From Balneatrix alpica DSM 16621 (lineage in GTDB: Bacteria > Pseudomonadota > Gammaproteobacteria > Pseudomonadales > Balneatricaceae), in the NCBI RefSeq assembly GCF_000619885.1, contig NZ_KK211041.1:1-64000 (forward strand): a stretch of 64,000 bases of DNA. Reading direction: 5' to 3'. The notes beneath the pieces were generated by a model. It ran no database searches and was not told the DNA's origin. It saw only the letters and a list, made by a program, of their open reading frames with translations. The position numbers and the translations under genes were made by a program. Positions 32,928 through 42,280 of this stretch are shown here, in pieces (position 1 is the first letter of the stretch; each line of letters begins with the position of its first letter).

Positions 32928-34016
32928 TCAGGGCATGCTGGGCAGCAGTGCCCCCTGCCACTCCCGTAAAAAACGCAGACGCTTCATTTGATCCAGATAA
33001 ACCAGTAGGGCTGGGCCAAGGGCAATGGGCTGAAAGCCGCTGGGATGGTGTTCGCGCAGAGTGGTAATGGACAGTTCCCCCTGGGCTTGAGGATGAATGG
33101 CGACCAACCCCGAGTGGGCCGCAATTAACTGCTGTCCTTCTGGTGATAGCAGGTAGTCAAGAAAGAGTTTGGCGGCCTGGGGAGAGCGGGCTTTCTTGGG
33201 GATAAAGGCCACCCGGCTCATCACCAGGGTGTAGTCCTGCGGCAGAATGACGCCGATCCGCGCATCCTCCTGGGCGCGGGCCAGCGCGTAGGAGCCGAGC
33301 AGGTTATAGCCCAGCACCAGTTGGCCGCTGGCGATTTCATCGAGAATATTTCCAGTACAGCAGTAGGTGCGGGTCATGGCCCGCCCCAGGCTCTCCAGCA
33401 AACGGCCATTGAGGCTGGAGTGCACCGCATCCTGAGTGGCGAGCAGGTAGCCGACACCGGAGGTACGAACATCATAGGTGCCGACCCGACTGCGATAAAA
33501 GTCAGGGTGAGCCCGCAGCTGTTCGGCTAATTCTTCATGACTTTGTGGCAGAGGCTGCTCGGCAAAGGCGGCTTTGTTGTACACCATCACCACCGGCTCG
33601 AAGGTGAAACCAAAGGCTTCATCACGCCAATTGGCCCATTCCGGCAGGCTGTCGGTGTAGGCGGAACGATAGGGTTGGGCCAGACCATCGTTAACCAGTT
33701 TGGTTTGCAGATCCATGGCGGAGCTGATTACCAGATCCGGGGCATAAGGATCTTTGCGATAGCTGTCTTCAATTTGTTGATAGAGGGCATTGGTCTGGTA
33801 TTCCAGATAGTCCACCGCGATCAGGGGATAGCGCTGACGAAAGCCATTAATCACCGGTTCAATGGCACTTAAGTCGGTGGCGCTGTAGATGCTCAGATGA
33901 CGGGGGGCGAGGCTGACATCCACTGGTAGTCCCTGTTGCTGACCGGCGGCGCTATGGCCACTGAGCAGTAACGTCAGCCAGAGGCCGGCCAGGCTCAGGC
34001 GTAGCGTCTTAAACAT
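32928..34016 (-). CDS. Periplasmic solute-binding protein encoded with tctDE
   Basis: From ATG 34016, 362 residues with a signal peptide (about residues 1-24). It is a type II periplasmic binding protein related to iron/spermidine-type SBPs (HLSIYSATDLSAIEPVINGF, PDLVISSAMDLQTKL, and a C-terminal PQAAKLFLDYLLSPEGQQLI). No ABC permease or ATPase gene accompanies it. The start lies 22 nt inside the end of the tctE-like kinase gene, so the products are made together. I infer a role in ligand sensing for the kinase rather than transport. Confidence 0.75.
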   Translation of the reverse strand: MFKTLRLSLAGLWLTLLLSGHSAAGQQQGLPVDVSLAPRHLSIYSATDLSAIEPVINGFRQRYPLIAVDYLEYQTNALYQQIEDSYRKDPYAPDLVISSAMDLQTKLVNDGLAQPYRSAYTDSLPEWANWRDEAFGFTFEPVVMVYNKAAFAEQPLPQSHEELAEQLRAHPDFYRSRVGTYDVRTSGVGYLLATQDAVHSSLNGRLLESLGRAMTRTYCCTGNILDEIASGQLVLGYNLLGSYALARAQEDARIGVILPQDYTLVMSRVAFIPKKARSPQAAKLFLDYLLSPEGQQLIAAHSGLVAIHPQAQGELSITTLREHHPSGFQPIALGPALLVYLDQMKRLRFLREWQGALLPSMP

Positions 34017-35383
34017 AGGCGTACTCGTAAACCAGGATGAAGATTGTGTAGATAGAGTCGCCCACCATGGGCATCGGCCACTGCCTGAGCAATGGCCAAA
34101 CCCAGGCCGGAGCCACTGCGCCCCTGCTGCAGTCGGGCAAAACGCTGCAATGCCTGATGTTGCTGCTCTTCCGGAATGCCGGGGCCCTGATCGTCCACCC
34201 ACACCTCGACCCATTCGCTTGACTCCCCGGCTTGCAGTTGCAGGCTGATCAGGTTGGTGGCTGGCCCATATTTGATCGCGTTATCAAGCAGGTTGTGCAG
34301 GGCTTCACGCAGGCTGATGGCATCGCCATAGATGCGTACCGGGCCAAGGCTGTTGTCAAAGGCGAACTCGACATCCGTATGGGCATGGTCGCGCACGCTT
34401 TCGGTCAACACCTGTTCCAGCAGGGTGTCGAGCTCGACCACATCGGGTAACTGGGTATCGGCCCGGTGCACCACCAGGGCATGGGCGAGTAACTGATTGG
34501 TTAAGCGGGTCAGGCGCAGGTGCAGTTCACGGACTTTTTCCAGGCGCTGGCGTAACTGGCTATCGGATTCATGTTGGGCCAAGTCCAGCTGAGCCTGCAG
34601 GGTGCTCAAGGGGGTACGGATCTGGTGGGCGGCGTCAGCAATAAACATCTGCATCGCATCCAGGTTGCCACGTAATCGGGTCATAAAGACGTTGATAGCC
34701 TGTACCAGCGGTGAGACTTCCCGCGGTGGGCTGATATGCAGCGGCGTCAGATCGGTAGAGGCACGTTTTTGCAGTTCATCCCGAATCAGATGCAAGGGGG
34801 TCAGAGCACGGTTGATGGCAAACCAGACACAACCGAGGGCCAGCACCATTACCAAGACCAGAATGGCCAGGGCGCCAAACATGATTTCCTGGCTTAGTTC
34901 ATTGCGGGCGGTACGGGTCTGGCCAAGAATAATTTGCACCCAACCACTGGCATTGGGCTCGGTCAGCAGACGGCTTTGAATGACAAAACGCAGGGTTTCA
35001 TCACCATAGTGGGCGTTGTAGAACTGCGGCTTATTGCTGGGTTGATAGTCTTTGGGGCGCGGCAGTGAGTTGTAGCCGGTTAAATGGCCGTTATCAGGCC
35101 CCAGTAACTGGTAGAACACCCGATCCCGTGGGGCGAGTCCCAGCATGCCCAGGGCGGAGTAGGGGATGTCCACCTCCAGCCGACCATTGTGGACCTGCAC
35201 CCGTTCCAGGATGGATAGGCTGGCCCCCGCCAGCAGACGGTCATAAGAGTGATCCGCCGCCCGCTGGGCATAGCTCCATACCCCCAGTCCCAGCAATAAC
35301 AACACCAATGCCAGCATTGCGCCCATGCCAGCCAGCAGGTTTTGCCGCAGTGAAGGGGAGCTGTCCTGGTACATCTCAGTCAT
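33995..35383 (-). CDS. tctE: Sensor histidine kinase, TctE-like
   Basis: About 462 residues; ATGs at 35389, 35383 and 35374 all overlap or adjoin the tctD stop, and I choose 35383. Membrane helix one (AMLALVLLLLGLGVWSYA), a 2CSK_N-type periplasmic sensing domain (about residues 45-160) and helix two (FGALAILVLVMVLALGCVWF) precede HAMP-like and kinase parts. The H box is FIADAAHQIRTPLSTL, and the ATPase has DNAIKYG and DQGPGIPEE. With tctD it senses tricarboxylates such as citrate and should control the divergent tctCBA. Confidence 0.85.
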   Translation of the reverse strand: MTEMYQDSSPSLRQNLLAGMGAMLALVLLLLGLGVWSYAQRAADHSYDRLLAGASLSILERVQVHNGRLEVDIPYSALGMLGLAPRDRVFYQLLGPDNGHLTGYNSLPRPKDYQPSNKPQFYNAHYGDETLRFVIQSRLLTEPNASGWVQIILGQTRTARNELSQEIMFGALAILVLVMVLALGCVWFAINRALTPLHLIRDELQKRASTDLTPLHISPPREVSPLVQAINVFMTRLRGNLDAMQMFIADAAHQIRTPLSTLQAQLDLAQHESDSQLRQRLEKVRELHLRLTRLTNQLLAHALVVHRADTQLPDVVELDTLLEQVLTESVRDHAHTDVEFAFDNSLGPVRIYGDAISLREALHNLLDNAIKYGPATNLISLQLQAGESSEWVEVWVDDQGPGIPEEQQHQALQRFARLQQGRSGSGLGLAIAQAVADAHGGRLYLHNLHPGLRVRLCLRRYA

Positions 35384-36044
35384 CGACATGGGCCAGGTAG
35401 CCGAGGCCACGAATGGTTTTGATTACCAGGGAGGAGCCCGCCAGCTTTTTGCGCAGACGGGTCAGGTTCTGCTCAATGGCATTGGGAGTGGGGGACTCAT
35501 CAAAGGTATAGAGGCGTTGGGTAATGTCTTCTTTGGTGAGCACGCGATCCAGTGCCGAGAGAAACATCTCCAGCAGTTGGATTTCCCGGTGACGCAGATC
35601 CACCGGTTCACCATTGATACTGACGCTATAAGCACTGGGATCAAACACCAGGTTGCCGCAGCGGATTTCGTTGCTGGCAGCACCGCGCTCGCGCCGTAAC
35701 AGTGCCCGGCAACGGGCCAGGAGTTCACGAAAATCAAAGGGTTTGACCAGATAGTCATCGGCGCCCAAGTCCAGCGCACTGACCCGGTCGTCAATGGCAG
35801 CCCGGGCGGTGAGCACCAGCACCGGTACGCTTTTCCCCTGGCGGCGCAGGCTGCGCAAAAACTGATAGCCGTCTTTGCCCGGTAGGTTGATGTCCAGCAC
35901 CAGCAGGTCAAAGCTTTGGTAGCCGAGAATATTCTCCGCTTGCTCGGCGGATTCTACCCAGTCCAAAGGATGGCCGAGGTGGCGAAAATACTCGCTGATC
36001 GCCTCGGCCAGTTCGTGGTTGTCTTCGATTAACAGGATACGCAT
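35376..36044 (-). CDS. tctD: Response regulator, TctD-like
   Basis: A 222-residue OmpR-type regulator. The receiver is complete (acidic pair in LLIEDNHEL, phosphorylated Asp in LLVLDINLPGKDG, DYLVKPF with the Lys). The winged helix shows VDLRHREIQLLEMFLSALD and IRGLGYLAHVDD. It is first in a tctD-tctE-SBP operon, divergent from tctCBA across 148 bp. Confidence 0.9.
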   Translation of the reverse strand: MRILLIEDNHELAEAISEYFRHLGHPLDWVESAEQAENILGYQSFDLLVLDINLPGKDGYQFLRSLRRQGKSVPVLVLTARAAIDDRVSALDLGADDYLVKPFDFRELLARCRALLRRERGAASNEIRCGNLVFDPSAYSVSINGEPVDLRHREIQLLEMFLSALDRVLTKEDITQRLYTFDESPTPNAIEQNLTRLRKKLAGSSLVIKTIRGLGYLAHVDD

Positions 36045-36192
36045 AAGCCAAGCTTAGGGGGCAAAAACTCCCCTGCAAAGCCCTGGAGAAAAAAACTCTC
36101 GCTGTCAGGTTGCTGTCAGTTTGACTTTGTAAAGTTGGCCTACTCCCGAAACCCTTCGGGCTGACAACAATAACCATAATGAGGAATACCCT

Positions 36193-37170
36193 ATGCAACG
36201 CAAAATTGGCGCCTGGCTGCTGGCAGCCGGCCTCCTCTCCTCTGTACAAGCCTTCGCTTTTGAACCCAACAAGCCTGAGTGTATCGCCCCCGCTAAGCCT
36301 GGCGGTGGTTTCGACCTGACTTGCCGTATTGTTTCCAACGGTTTTGCTGATGCAGGTTTGATGCCCACGCCGATGGCGGTGACCTTTATGCCGGGTGGCG
36401 TAGGGGCCGTGGCCTATAACCACATTAACGCTAACCGCCGTGACGATGGCAATGCGCTGGTGGCATTCAGCTCCGGTTCTTTGTTGAACATTGCCCAGGG
36501 CAAATTTGGTCAGGAACTGGATGAAAACGATGCACGCTGGGTAGGTGCTGCAGGCGTGGATTACGGTGCGGTTATCGTGAAAGCCGATGCGCCCTGGAAC
36601 AGCCTGGGTGAATTGGTTGAAGACATCAAGAAAGATCCCTCCAAGTTCGTACTGGGCGCCGGTGGTGGCGTAGGTAGCCAGGACTGGATGAAAGCCGCGA
36701 TCCTGATGAAAGCCTCAGGCGTGGATCCCAAGCAGATGCGTTACGTGGCCTATGAAGGCGGCGGTGAAGCGATTGCAGCGCTGCTTGGCGGCCACATTAC
36801 CGTTTACCCCGGTGACGTAGGTGAAATGAAAGGCCAGTTAGAAGCCGGCACCATGAAGATGCTGGCGGTGATGTCACCTGATCGTCTGCTGGGTGAGTTC
36901 AGCCTGGTTCCCACCGCACTGGAGCAGGGCTTCGATGCGGAGTGGGCGATTCTGCGTGGCTTCTACTTAGGGCCAGATGTCTCTGACGAGGCGTACAACT
37001 ACTGGGCTGAGCAGTTCAAGAAAGCCTACGAAGACGAGAAGTTTATGCAGGTCGTTGATGACAAAGGCCTGTTGCCCTTCAAGATGGCAGGCGCCGAGTT
37101 CGATGCCTATGTGAAGCAGCGTGTGGACTACATGCGTAATTTGGCTAAGGAAGCCGGTCTGATTCAGTGA
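36193..37170 (+). CDS. tctC: Tricarboxylate-binding protein TctC
   Basis: A 325-residue periplasmic binding protein of the Bug/TctC family, with signal peptide (cleavage near AFA-FE). PAKPGGGFDLTCRI is the carboxylate-binding N-terminal loop, and VAYEGGGEAIAALLGGH is the usual central motif. It captures citrate or a similar di/tricarboxylate for the TctAB permease. The start has GAGGAAT upstream. Expression is probably controlled by the divergent tctDE. Confidence 0.93.
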   Translation: MQRKIGAWLLAAGLLSSVQAFAFEPNKPECIAPAKPGGGFDLTCRIVSNGFADAGLMPTPMAVTFMPGGVGAVAYNHINANRRDDGNALVAFSSGSLLNIAQGKFGQELDENDARWVGAAGVDYGAVIVKADAPWNSLGELVEDIKKDPSKFVLGAGGGVGSQDWMKAAILMKASGVDPKQMRYVAYEGGGEAIAALLGGHITVYPGDVGEMKGQLEAGTMKMLAVMSPDRLLGEFSLVPTALEQGFDAEWAILRGFYLGPDVSDEAYNYWAEQFKKAYEDEKFMQVVDDKGLLPFKMAGAEFDAYVKQRVDYMRNLAKEAGLIQ

Positions 37171-37178
37171 GGCTGACC

Positions 37179-37613
37179 ATGTACGACCGCCTGTTTGCGG
37201 GCGTGCTGTTGGGGCTGTCCGGGCTTTTAGCCTGGGCAGCTACCCAGCTGCAAGTGCCCTTTCAGTATGAACCCCTTGGCCCTAAGGCCTTCCCGATCAT
37301 CCTGGCAGGGCTGATGGCGGCCTGCGCCATCTGGATTATGGTTAAACCCAGCCCAAACAAGTGGAAACCAAGCCGCTTGGTGCTGGTGCGTATCACCCAA
37401 GCTTTGGTGCTGATGTTTATCTACGCCTGGTTGTTTGAGCCGGCTGGATTCATCATCGCAACCACCGTTGTCGGTGCGGTATTCGCCTGGATGTTTGGCG
37501 AGAAGCCCCTGGGTTCCTTTATTTATGCGCTGGTAATGAGTGTAGTGAGTTACTTCCTGCTGACCTCGTTACTGCAACTTAATGTGCCGGCTGGCATGCT
37601 GTTTGGAGGCTAG
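37179..37613 (+). CDS. tctB: Tricarboxylate transporter small subunit TctB
   Basis: About 144 residues with four membrane helices (LLGLSGLLAWAATQL, ILAGLMAACAIWIMV, LVLMFIYAWLFE, FIYALVMSVVSYFLLTSLLQ). I prefer ATG 37179 with GAGG 7 nt before it over GTG 37167. It sits directly between tctC and tctA, as in all TTT operons. Confidence 0.92.
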   Translation: MYDRLFAGVLLGLSGLLAWAATQLQVPFQYEPLGPKAFPIILAGLMAACAIWIMVKPSPNKWKPSRLVLVRITQALVLMFIYAWLFEPAGFIIATTVVGAVFAWMFGEKPLGSFIYALVMSVVSYFLLTSLLQLNVPAGMLFGG

Positions 37614-37616
37614 TCG

Positions 37617-39143
37617 ATGGACGTGTTATCTCACTTGGCCACCGGTTTTGCCGTGGCCCTGACCCCGATGAACCTGATGCTGGTACTGCTGGGCTGCTTC
37701 TTTGGCACCCTGATCGGTGCGCTGCCCGGTATCGGCCCGATTAACGGGGTCGCGATTCTGCTGCCTCTGGCCTATGCCATGGGCTTACCCCCTGAGTCCG
37801 CTTTGATTCTGCTGGCTGGGGTGTACTACGGCGCCGAATACGGCGGTCGTATCTCCAGTATTCTGTTGAACGTACCCGGTGATGCCGGTGCCATTATGAC
37901 CACCCTGGATGGCTATCCGCTGTCACAAAAGGGTGAGGGTGGTCGTGCTCTGGCCTTGTCCGCAGTCGCCTCCTTTGCTGGCAGCATGGGTGCGCTGATG
38001 ATGATGGTGATTCTGGCGCCCTTGCTGAGCCAATTGGCGATCCGCTTTGGGCCTTCTGAATACGTACTGCTGATGGTCTTTGCCTTTACCTGTCTGGCTA
38101 CCATGGTAGGCAGTCGCCCCGTCAAAACTCTGGTGGGTGCTTTGATCGGTCTATGCCTGGCAACGGTGGGTATCGATGGGGGGACCGGCGTGCTGCGCTT
38201 CACCATGGGGATTCCCAACTTCTTTGATGGGGTGGACTTCCTGGTGGTGGTGATCGGTATCTTCGCCATCAGTGAAGTACTGATTCTGCTGGAGCAGTGG
38301 GCCAATAACGAGTTGAAAATGACCCCCGTGGGCAAGAGCTTTGTCAGCTTTGCCGACATGATGCGGGTGAAGTGGGTAGTGCTGCGCTCTACAGTGGTTG
38401 GCTTCTTTATCGGCGTGTTACCAGGTACCGGCGCCTCCATCGCCAGTGCGGTGGCTTACGGTACCGAGAAGCGTATCGCTGAAGGGGACGATGACCAGTT
38501 TGGTAAGGGTGATATCCGTGGTCTGGCCGCACCTGAGGCTTCCAACAACGCCTCTGCCGTAGGGGCGATGGTGCCGATGCTGACTCTGGGTATCCCTGGT
38601 AGCGGTACTACTGCGATTCTGCTCGGTGCGTTGCTGATGTTTAACATCACCCCTGGCCCGCTGTTGTTCGAACAGAAGCCAGAAATCGCTTGGGGGCTGA
38701 TTGCCTCCATGTTTGTCGGCAACATCGCGCTGCTGGTGATGAACCTGCCGTTAATTGGGATGTTCGTACGCCTGCTGTCGATTCGTCAGGCTTACCTGGT
38801 ACCGGTGATTGTGATGCTTACCTTTGTCGGGATTTACTCCCTGCATGGCGATAGCTTCGACCTGTTCTTCATGGTGATTCTGGGAATTGGTGGCTTCATC
38901 CTGCGTAAGTTGGGCTTCTCGCTGGCGCCGGTGGTACTGGGCCTGGTTTTGGGTCGCGTACTGGAAGAAAACCTGCGCCGTGCCCTGTCGATGAGCGGGG
39001 GTGACTGGTCCATCCTGCTGTCTGGCCCGATGACTTACTCCCTGGCTGCGATGACGGTGTTGGCCTTGCTGGCACCCTGGTTAGGCAAAAAATGGAAGCA
39101 GCGTAATGGCATGACCAGCCCTGCTGTCCGTGTAGAAGAGTAA
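37617..39143 (+). CDS. tctA: Tricarboxylate transporter large subunit TctA
   Basis: A 508-residue permease with about 12 membrane helices. The family signature occurs early (LGCFFGTLIGALPGIGPING), with a repeat of it in GVLPGTGASIASAVAYGTEK; LAAPEASNNASAVGAMVPML is also characteristic. It works with TctB and TctC as a sodium-dependent secondary carrier. It starts 3 nt after tctB, and a terminator follows about 80 bp downstream. Confidence 0.94.
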   Translation: MDVLSHLATGFAVALTPMNLMLVLLGCFFGTLIGALPGIGPINGVAILLPLAYAMGLPPESALILLAGVYYGAEYGGRISSILLNVPGDAGAIMTTLDGYPLSQKGEGGRALALSAVASFAGSMGALMMMVILAPLLSQLAIRFGPSEYVLLMVFAFTCLATMVGSRPVKTLVGALIGLCLATVGIDGGTGVLRFTMGIPNFFDGVDFLVVVIGIFAISEVLILLEQWANNELKMTPVGKSFVSFADMMRVKWVVLRSTVVGFFIGVLPGTGASIASAVAYGTEKRIAEGDDDQFGKGDIRGLAAPEASNNASAVGAMVPMLTLGIPGSGTTAILLGALLMFNITPGPLLFEQKPEIAWGLIASMFVGNIALLVMNLPLIGMFVRLLSIRQAYLVPVIVMLTFVGIYSLHGDSFDLFFMVILGIGGFILRKLGFSLAPVVLGLVLGRVLEENLRRALSMSGGDWSILLSGPMTYSLAAMTVLALLAPWLGKKWKQRNGMTSPAVRVEE

Positions 39144-39225
39144 AACAGATGCGATTTGGCAAGGATGCACTGGGGGTGGCGGCGCCATGTCGCTCCCGGG
39201 TTTGGAAAGGGGAAATCTGAGCGTT

Positions 39226-39252
39226 AGGGCAGCATCGGCTGCCCTTTTTTTT
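39226..39252 (+). terminator. Terminator of tctCBA
   Basis: A perfect 8-bp stem AGGGCAGC / GCTGCCCT with a 4-nt loop is followed by eight T residues. Confidence 0.92.
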
Positions 39253-39404
39253 GTGCGTCAGCATGACGCGAAGTGCCTTGGCAGGCGCTGGCAATCGAAG
39301 ACTGAGGGCCAGGCCTCAGGCCTTGAGTGGCTTGGTTGAAGCGGCTTGGTAGAGCAAGGTTACGAGGTGCTCCATTGACTGGGGCTGTAACAGGAGTGTG
39401 AAGG

Positions 39405-40439
39405 ATGCAACGAGGACGGAATCTAGTACTGGTGCTGCGTACTCTGCTATTGGGAGGGCTGGGAGGCATGCTGGCCTCTTGGCTGAACTGGCCATCTGCT
39501 TGGCTGCTAGGAAGTTTGGCAGCGGTGACCTTAGCGGCCTTGTTGGGGGTCGAGGTGCGGATGCCCAAGCGTATCAATCTGGGCATTGGGGTATTGCTCG
39601 GGGTGTCGATGGGGTCCAGTGTCGATGCGGATATCGTCGCCAAGTTATCCCATTGGAGCGGTAGCTTGTTGTTGATGACACTGATGTTGCTGCTGTTGTT
39701 GGCTCTGCTTTACCGCTTTTATCGACACCGTATGGAGTGGTCACGGGAAGATGCGCTCTTTAGCGGCACGCCGGGCAATCTGGGGATTGTGTTAACGATG
39801 GCACTGGAGACCCGTGCCGATACCCGTCGAATCGTATTGGTTCACAGTGTGCGTTTGCTGTTTTTAGTCGCTGTGGTGCCTTTGTTATTACCCTTACTGG
39901 GATTGGAAGGCCATGGCATAGGTTCACTGCAGCCTGGGGCCTGGAAATTGGCCGCTCTCACGGTGTTACTGGCCAGTGTGGGTAGCGTGTTGGCCTGGAA
40001 GTGTCGTTTACCCGCACCTTATTTGTTGGGCGCCTTGGCGGTGACGCTGCTGTTAAAGCTGGGTTTAGGCTGGCAAATTCAGTTACCCAGCCTCTGGCTG
40101 AGTGCGATCTTGCTGATTTTAGGGACGCTGTTGGGCTCTCGCTTTAATGCCTTGGACGTGCGCCAGTCGATTCTGGATATCCGCGCGGGCATGGGCGGGT
40201 TGTTGTTTTCACTTGGCTTGAGCCTGGCCGGTGCTGCCTTGGCCTGGTGGCTATTGGGAATTCCTCTGCTGCAGGCCATATTGGCCTTTGCCCCCGGGGG
40301 GATAGAGGTGATGGTGATGTTGGCCATGTCGTTTGACCTTAACCCTGCTTATGTGGGGGGGCATCACCTGTTTCGGGTATTGCTGATGAGTCTGTTGGTG
40401 CCCCTGGTATTGCACCGACTGCAGCGGAAAACCGGGTAA
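39405..40439 (+). CDS. AbrB-family membrane protein (PF05145 type)
   Basis: A 344-residue protein with about ten membrane helices in two homologous halves. LASWLNWPSAWLLGSLAAVT is the typical first repeat, and FAPGGIEVMVMLAMSFDLNP the conserved end of the second. These proteins are often mislabelled as ammonia monooxygenase or AbrB regulators; they are membrane proteins of unknown transport role that commonly lie near TTT transporters. A separate terminator makes it a unit distinct from tctCBA. Confidence 0.85.
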   Translation: MQRGRNLVLVLRTLLLGGLGGMLASWLNWPSAWLLGSLAAVTLAALLGVEVRMPKRINLGIGVLLGVSMGSSVDADIVAKLSHWSGSLLLMTLMLLLLLALLYRFYRHRMEWSREDALFSGTPGNLGIVLTMALETRADTRRIVLVHSVRLLFLVAVVPLLLPLLGLEGHGIGSLQPGAWKLAALTVLLASVGSVLAWKCRLPAPYLLGALAVTLLLKLGLGWQIQLPSLWLSAILLILGTLLGSRFNALDVRQSILDIRAGMGGLLFSLGLSLAGAALAWWLLGIPLLQAILAFAPGGIEVMVMLAMSFDLNPAYVGGHHLFRVLLMSLLVPLVLHRLQRKTG

Positions 40440-40564
40440 AGTTTTCGCAATCTCTGTACTGCCTTAACTAGGCGTCTGCTGGAGGGGGATTGGCGTGATC
40501 CTGATTTGAGCCTGGCCCCGGGTATGGTTACAAACTCTGATAGAACTCTTATCAGGTTGTGGCC

Positions 40565-42244
40565 ATGCAAGCACCACGTTGGTTTTTACTGAAGCTCAAT
40601 CCCTGGGTCTGTGCCCTGGTTTTGCTGCTGGCCATGGCCCTGAGCTATGTGGACTTGCGTCTCCACCAACAGCAGATTTTGCAAGCGTGGGATTTACGTC
40701 TGAACCAGGCTAATCGTCAACTCTCTGAAAGCTTTAAACAGGTGAGTAGCCAATTACGCTTGTTGCAGCGCCAGGCGGAGTTAGTAATTGCTGATCAATC
40801 TCCTGCCCAATTGCCGCGTTGGCAGGCGCAGTTGCAGGGGCTTAATCAGGACGAAGGTAATCGCTTTCATCAGGATACCTGGTTAGCTCCTCAGCTTGAG
40901 CAAAGTGAGCCGATGCACAATACCCCCAGCGGCTCCCTCACCGGGATTGGGCAGCTGCCTCTGCCCGGCAGTGAGCGTTATCAAGAGGCGTTGGCGGTGC
41001 TGAGTCTGACTCCGTTGATGCAGACATTAAGGGAAAATATCCCTGAGGCGGCCTGGGTGTATTACACCTCTAAAGATAACTTTCTTTATCTTTACCCGGC
41101 GGCGCCTTCATCGGTGTTTCAATTTGGCCCGGAGCAGTTGGCGCTACCCTTTTACCGTTTAGGCCTGCCTGAATATAACCCCTTACGTCAGTTATTCTGG
41201 ACGCCGCCTTATGAGGATGCTGCCGGGCAGGGCATGATGATTACCGCAGCGGCACCTGTTTATGACCGGGAAGATCGCTTCCGTGGCACGGTGGCGCTGG
41301 ATATTACCCTGCGTCAGTTAGCCCAGATTCTGGCACAGTACCAGCAGGAAGAGGCCAAGCTACTGCTGATTGATACCGATGGCCAGGTGCTGGCGCAGCC
41401 CAGCTATGTAGAACATCAGGCCAAGATGGCCCATATCCGTAATCTCTATTCCTTTTGGCGGGTTGAGCAGGTGGAAACCCCCTGGCAGCAACAACATGGT
41501 TATTGGACTCGTAGTCTAAGGCTGGAGAGCTTTCCCGCCAGTTTAGTGCTGGTGGTGGATGAGGGACTGTTGATTCAACAAAGCTGGCAGCAAATTAGTT
41601 GGCGTCTGTTGTTTATGGGGCTGGCAGCGATGCTGGTGTGGTGGATGTGGCGCTACCACAAACTGACGCAATGGCTGGCGTTGGAAGCAAGCCGGGACGG
41701 CCTCACCGGGTTACTCAATCGACAATATTTTCATGAGTGTTTGCGCCAGCGCCTGCTGAATAAAAACCAAGCCTGTGCACTGATTTTTGTCGATCTGAAT
41801 GCGTTTAAGCAGGTCAACGATCGATATGGGCATCAGACGGGCGATAAATTACTGCAGCAGGTAGGGCAGTCGCTTAAGCGCATGACAACTCGACCGGAGT
41901 GGGTGGGGCGTCTGGGAGGGGATGAGTTTGCCATGATTCTGGATACCGAGATGGATGAAGTGGCGATGCGTTCGTACTGCCTGCGCCTACAGAATCTGTT
42001 GCTAAATGAGGTGGAGGTCGATGGTGTATCCCTGCCGGTGTTTGCTGCCGTAGGCTATGCCTGTGCTCCCCGACATGGGCAGGATGTGGCGACCCTGTTA
42101 CGTCATGCTGATGAGAGCATGTATGCCGATAAGCGGCTATTTAGACGGCGTCGCTCAGATGCCGAGCCTGGTCCCTCAGCGGAGCCCTTTAAACTCAGCC
42201 GGCTCAATAGCATTCTGCTTGAGCCCCAGAAAAAAGGCGCCTGA
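40565..42244 (+). CDS. Membrane-bound diguanylate cyclase
   Basis: From ATG 40565, 559 residues. A membrane helix near residues 12-30 and another near 350-370 frame a periplasmic Cache-type sensor (about residues 35-345). The cytoplasmic GGDEF domain keeps the active site (GRLGGDEF, about residues 448-455) and the DGLTGLLNRQYF entry. The inhibitory RxxD site, expected 5 residues before GGDEF, is absent (RPEW), so product inhibition through that site is unlikely. It makes cyclic di-GMP from GTP in response to an external ligand. Confidence 0.92.
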   Translation: MQAPRWFLLKLNPWVCALVLLLAMALSYVDLRLHQQQILQAWDLRLNQANRQLSESFKQVSSQLRLLQRQAELVIADQSPAQLPRWQAQLQGLNQDEGNRFHQDTWLAPQLEQSEPMHNTPSGSLTGIGQLPLPGSERYQEALAVLSLTPLMQTLRENIPEAAWVYYTSKDNFLYLYPAAPSSVFQFGPEQLALPFYRLGLPEYNPLRQLFWTPPYEDAAGQGMMITAAAPVYDREDRFRGTVALDITLRQLAQILAQYQQEEAKLLLIDTDGQVLAQPSYVEHQAKMAHIRNLYSFWRVEQVETPWQQQHGYWTRSLRLESFPASLVLVVDEGLLIQQSWQQISWRLLFMGLAAMLVWWMWRYHKLTQWLALEASRDGLTGLLNRQYFHECLRQRLLNKNQACALIFVDLNAFKQVNDRYGHQTGDKLLQQVGQSLKRMTTRPEWVGRLGGDEFAMILDTEMDEVAMRSYCLRLQNLLLNEVEVDGVSLPVFAAVGYACAPRHGQDVATLLRHADESMYADKRLFRRRRSDAEPGPSAEPFKLSRLNSILLEPQKKGA

Positions 42245-42279
42245 CCCCTCATGGCTGAGGGCTGACGCCTTCATTTTTA
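42234..42279. terminator. Bidirectional terminator between the cyclase and tpx
   Basis: The outer stem AAGGCG / CGCCTT encloses a second stem CCCTCA / TGAGGG, with an A tract to the left and a T tract to the right. It serves the two convergent genes. Confidence 0.75.
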
Positions 42280-42280
42280 G

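Noticed and set aside
39405-40439. Calling this gene an AbrB transcription factor or ammonia monooxygenase
   Set aside because: The protein is almost entirely membrane helices, so those names, which are sometimes attached to this family, are misleading.
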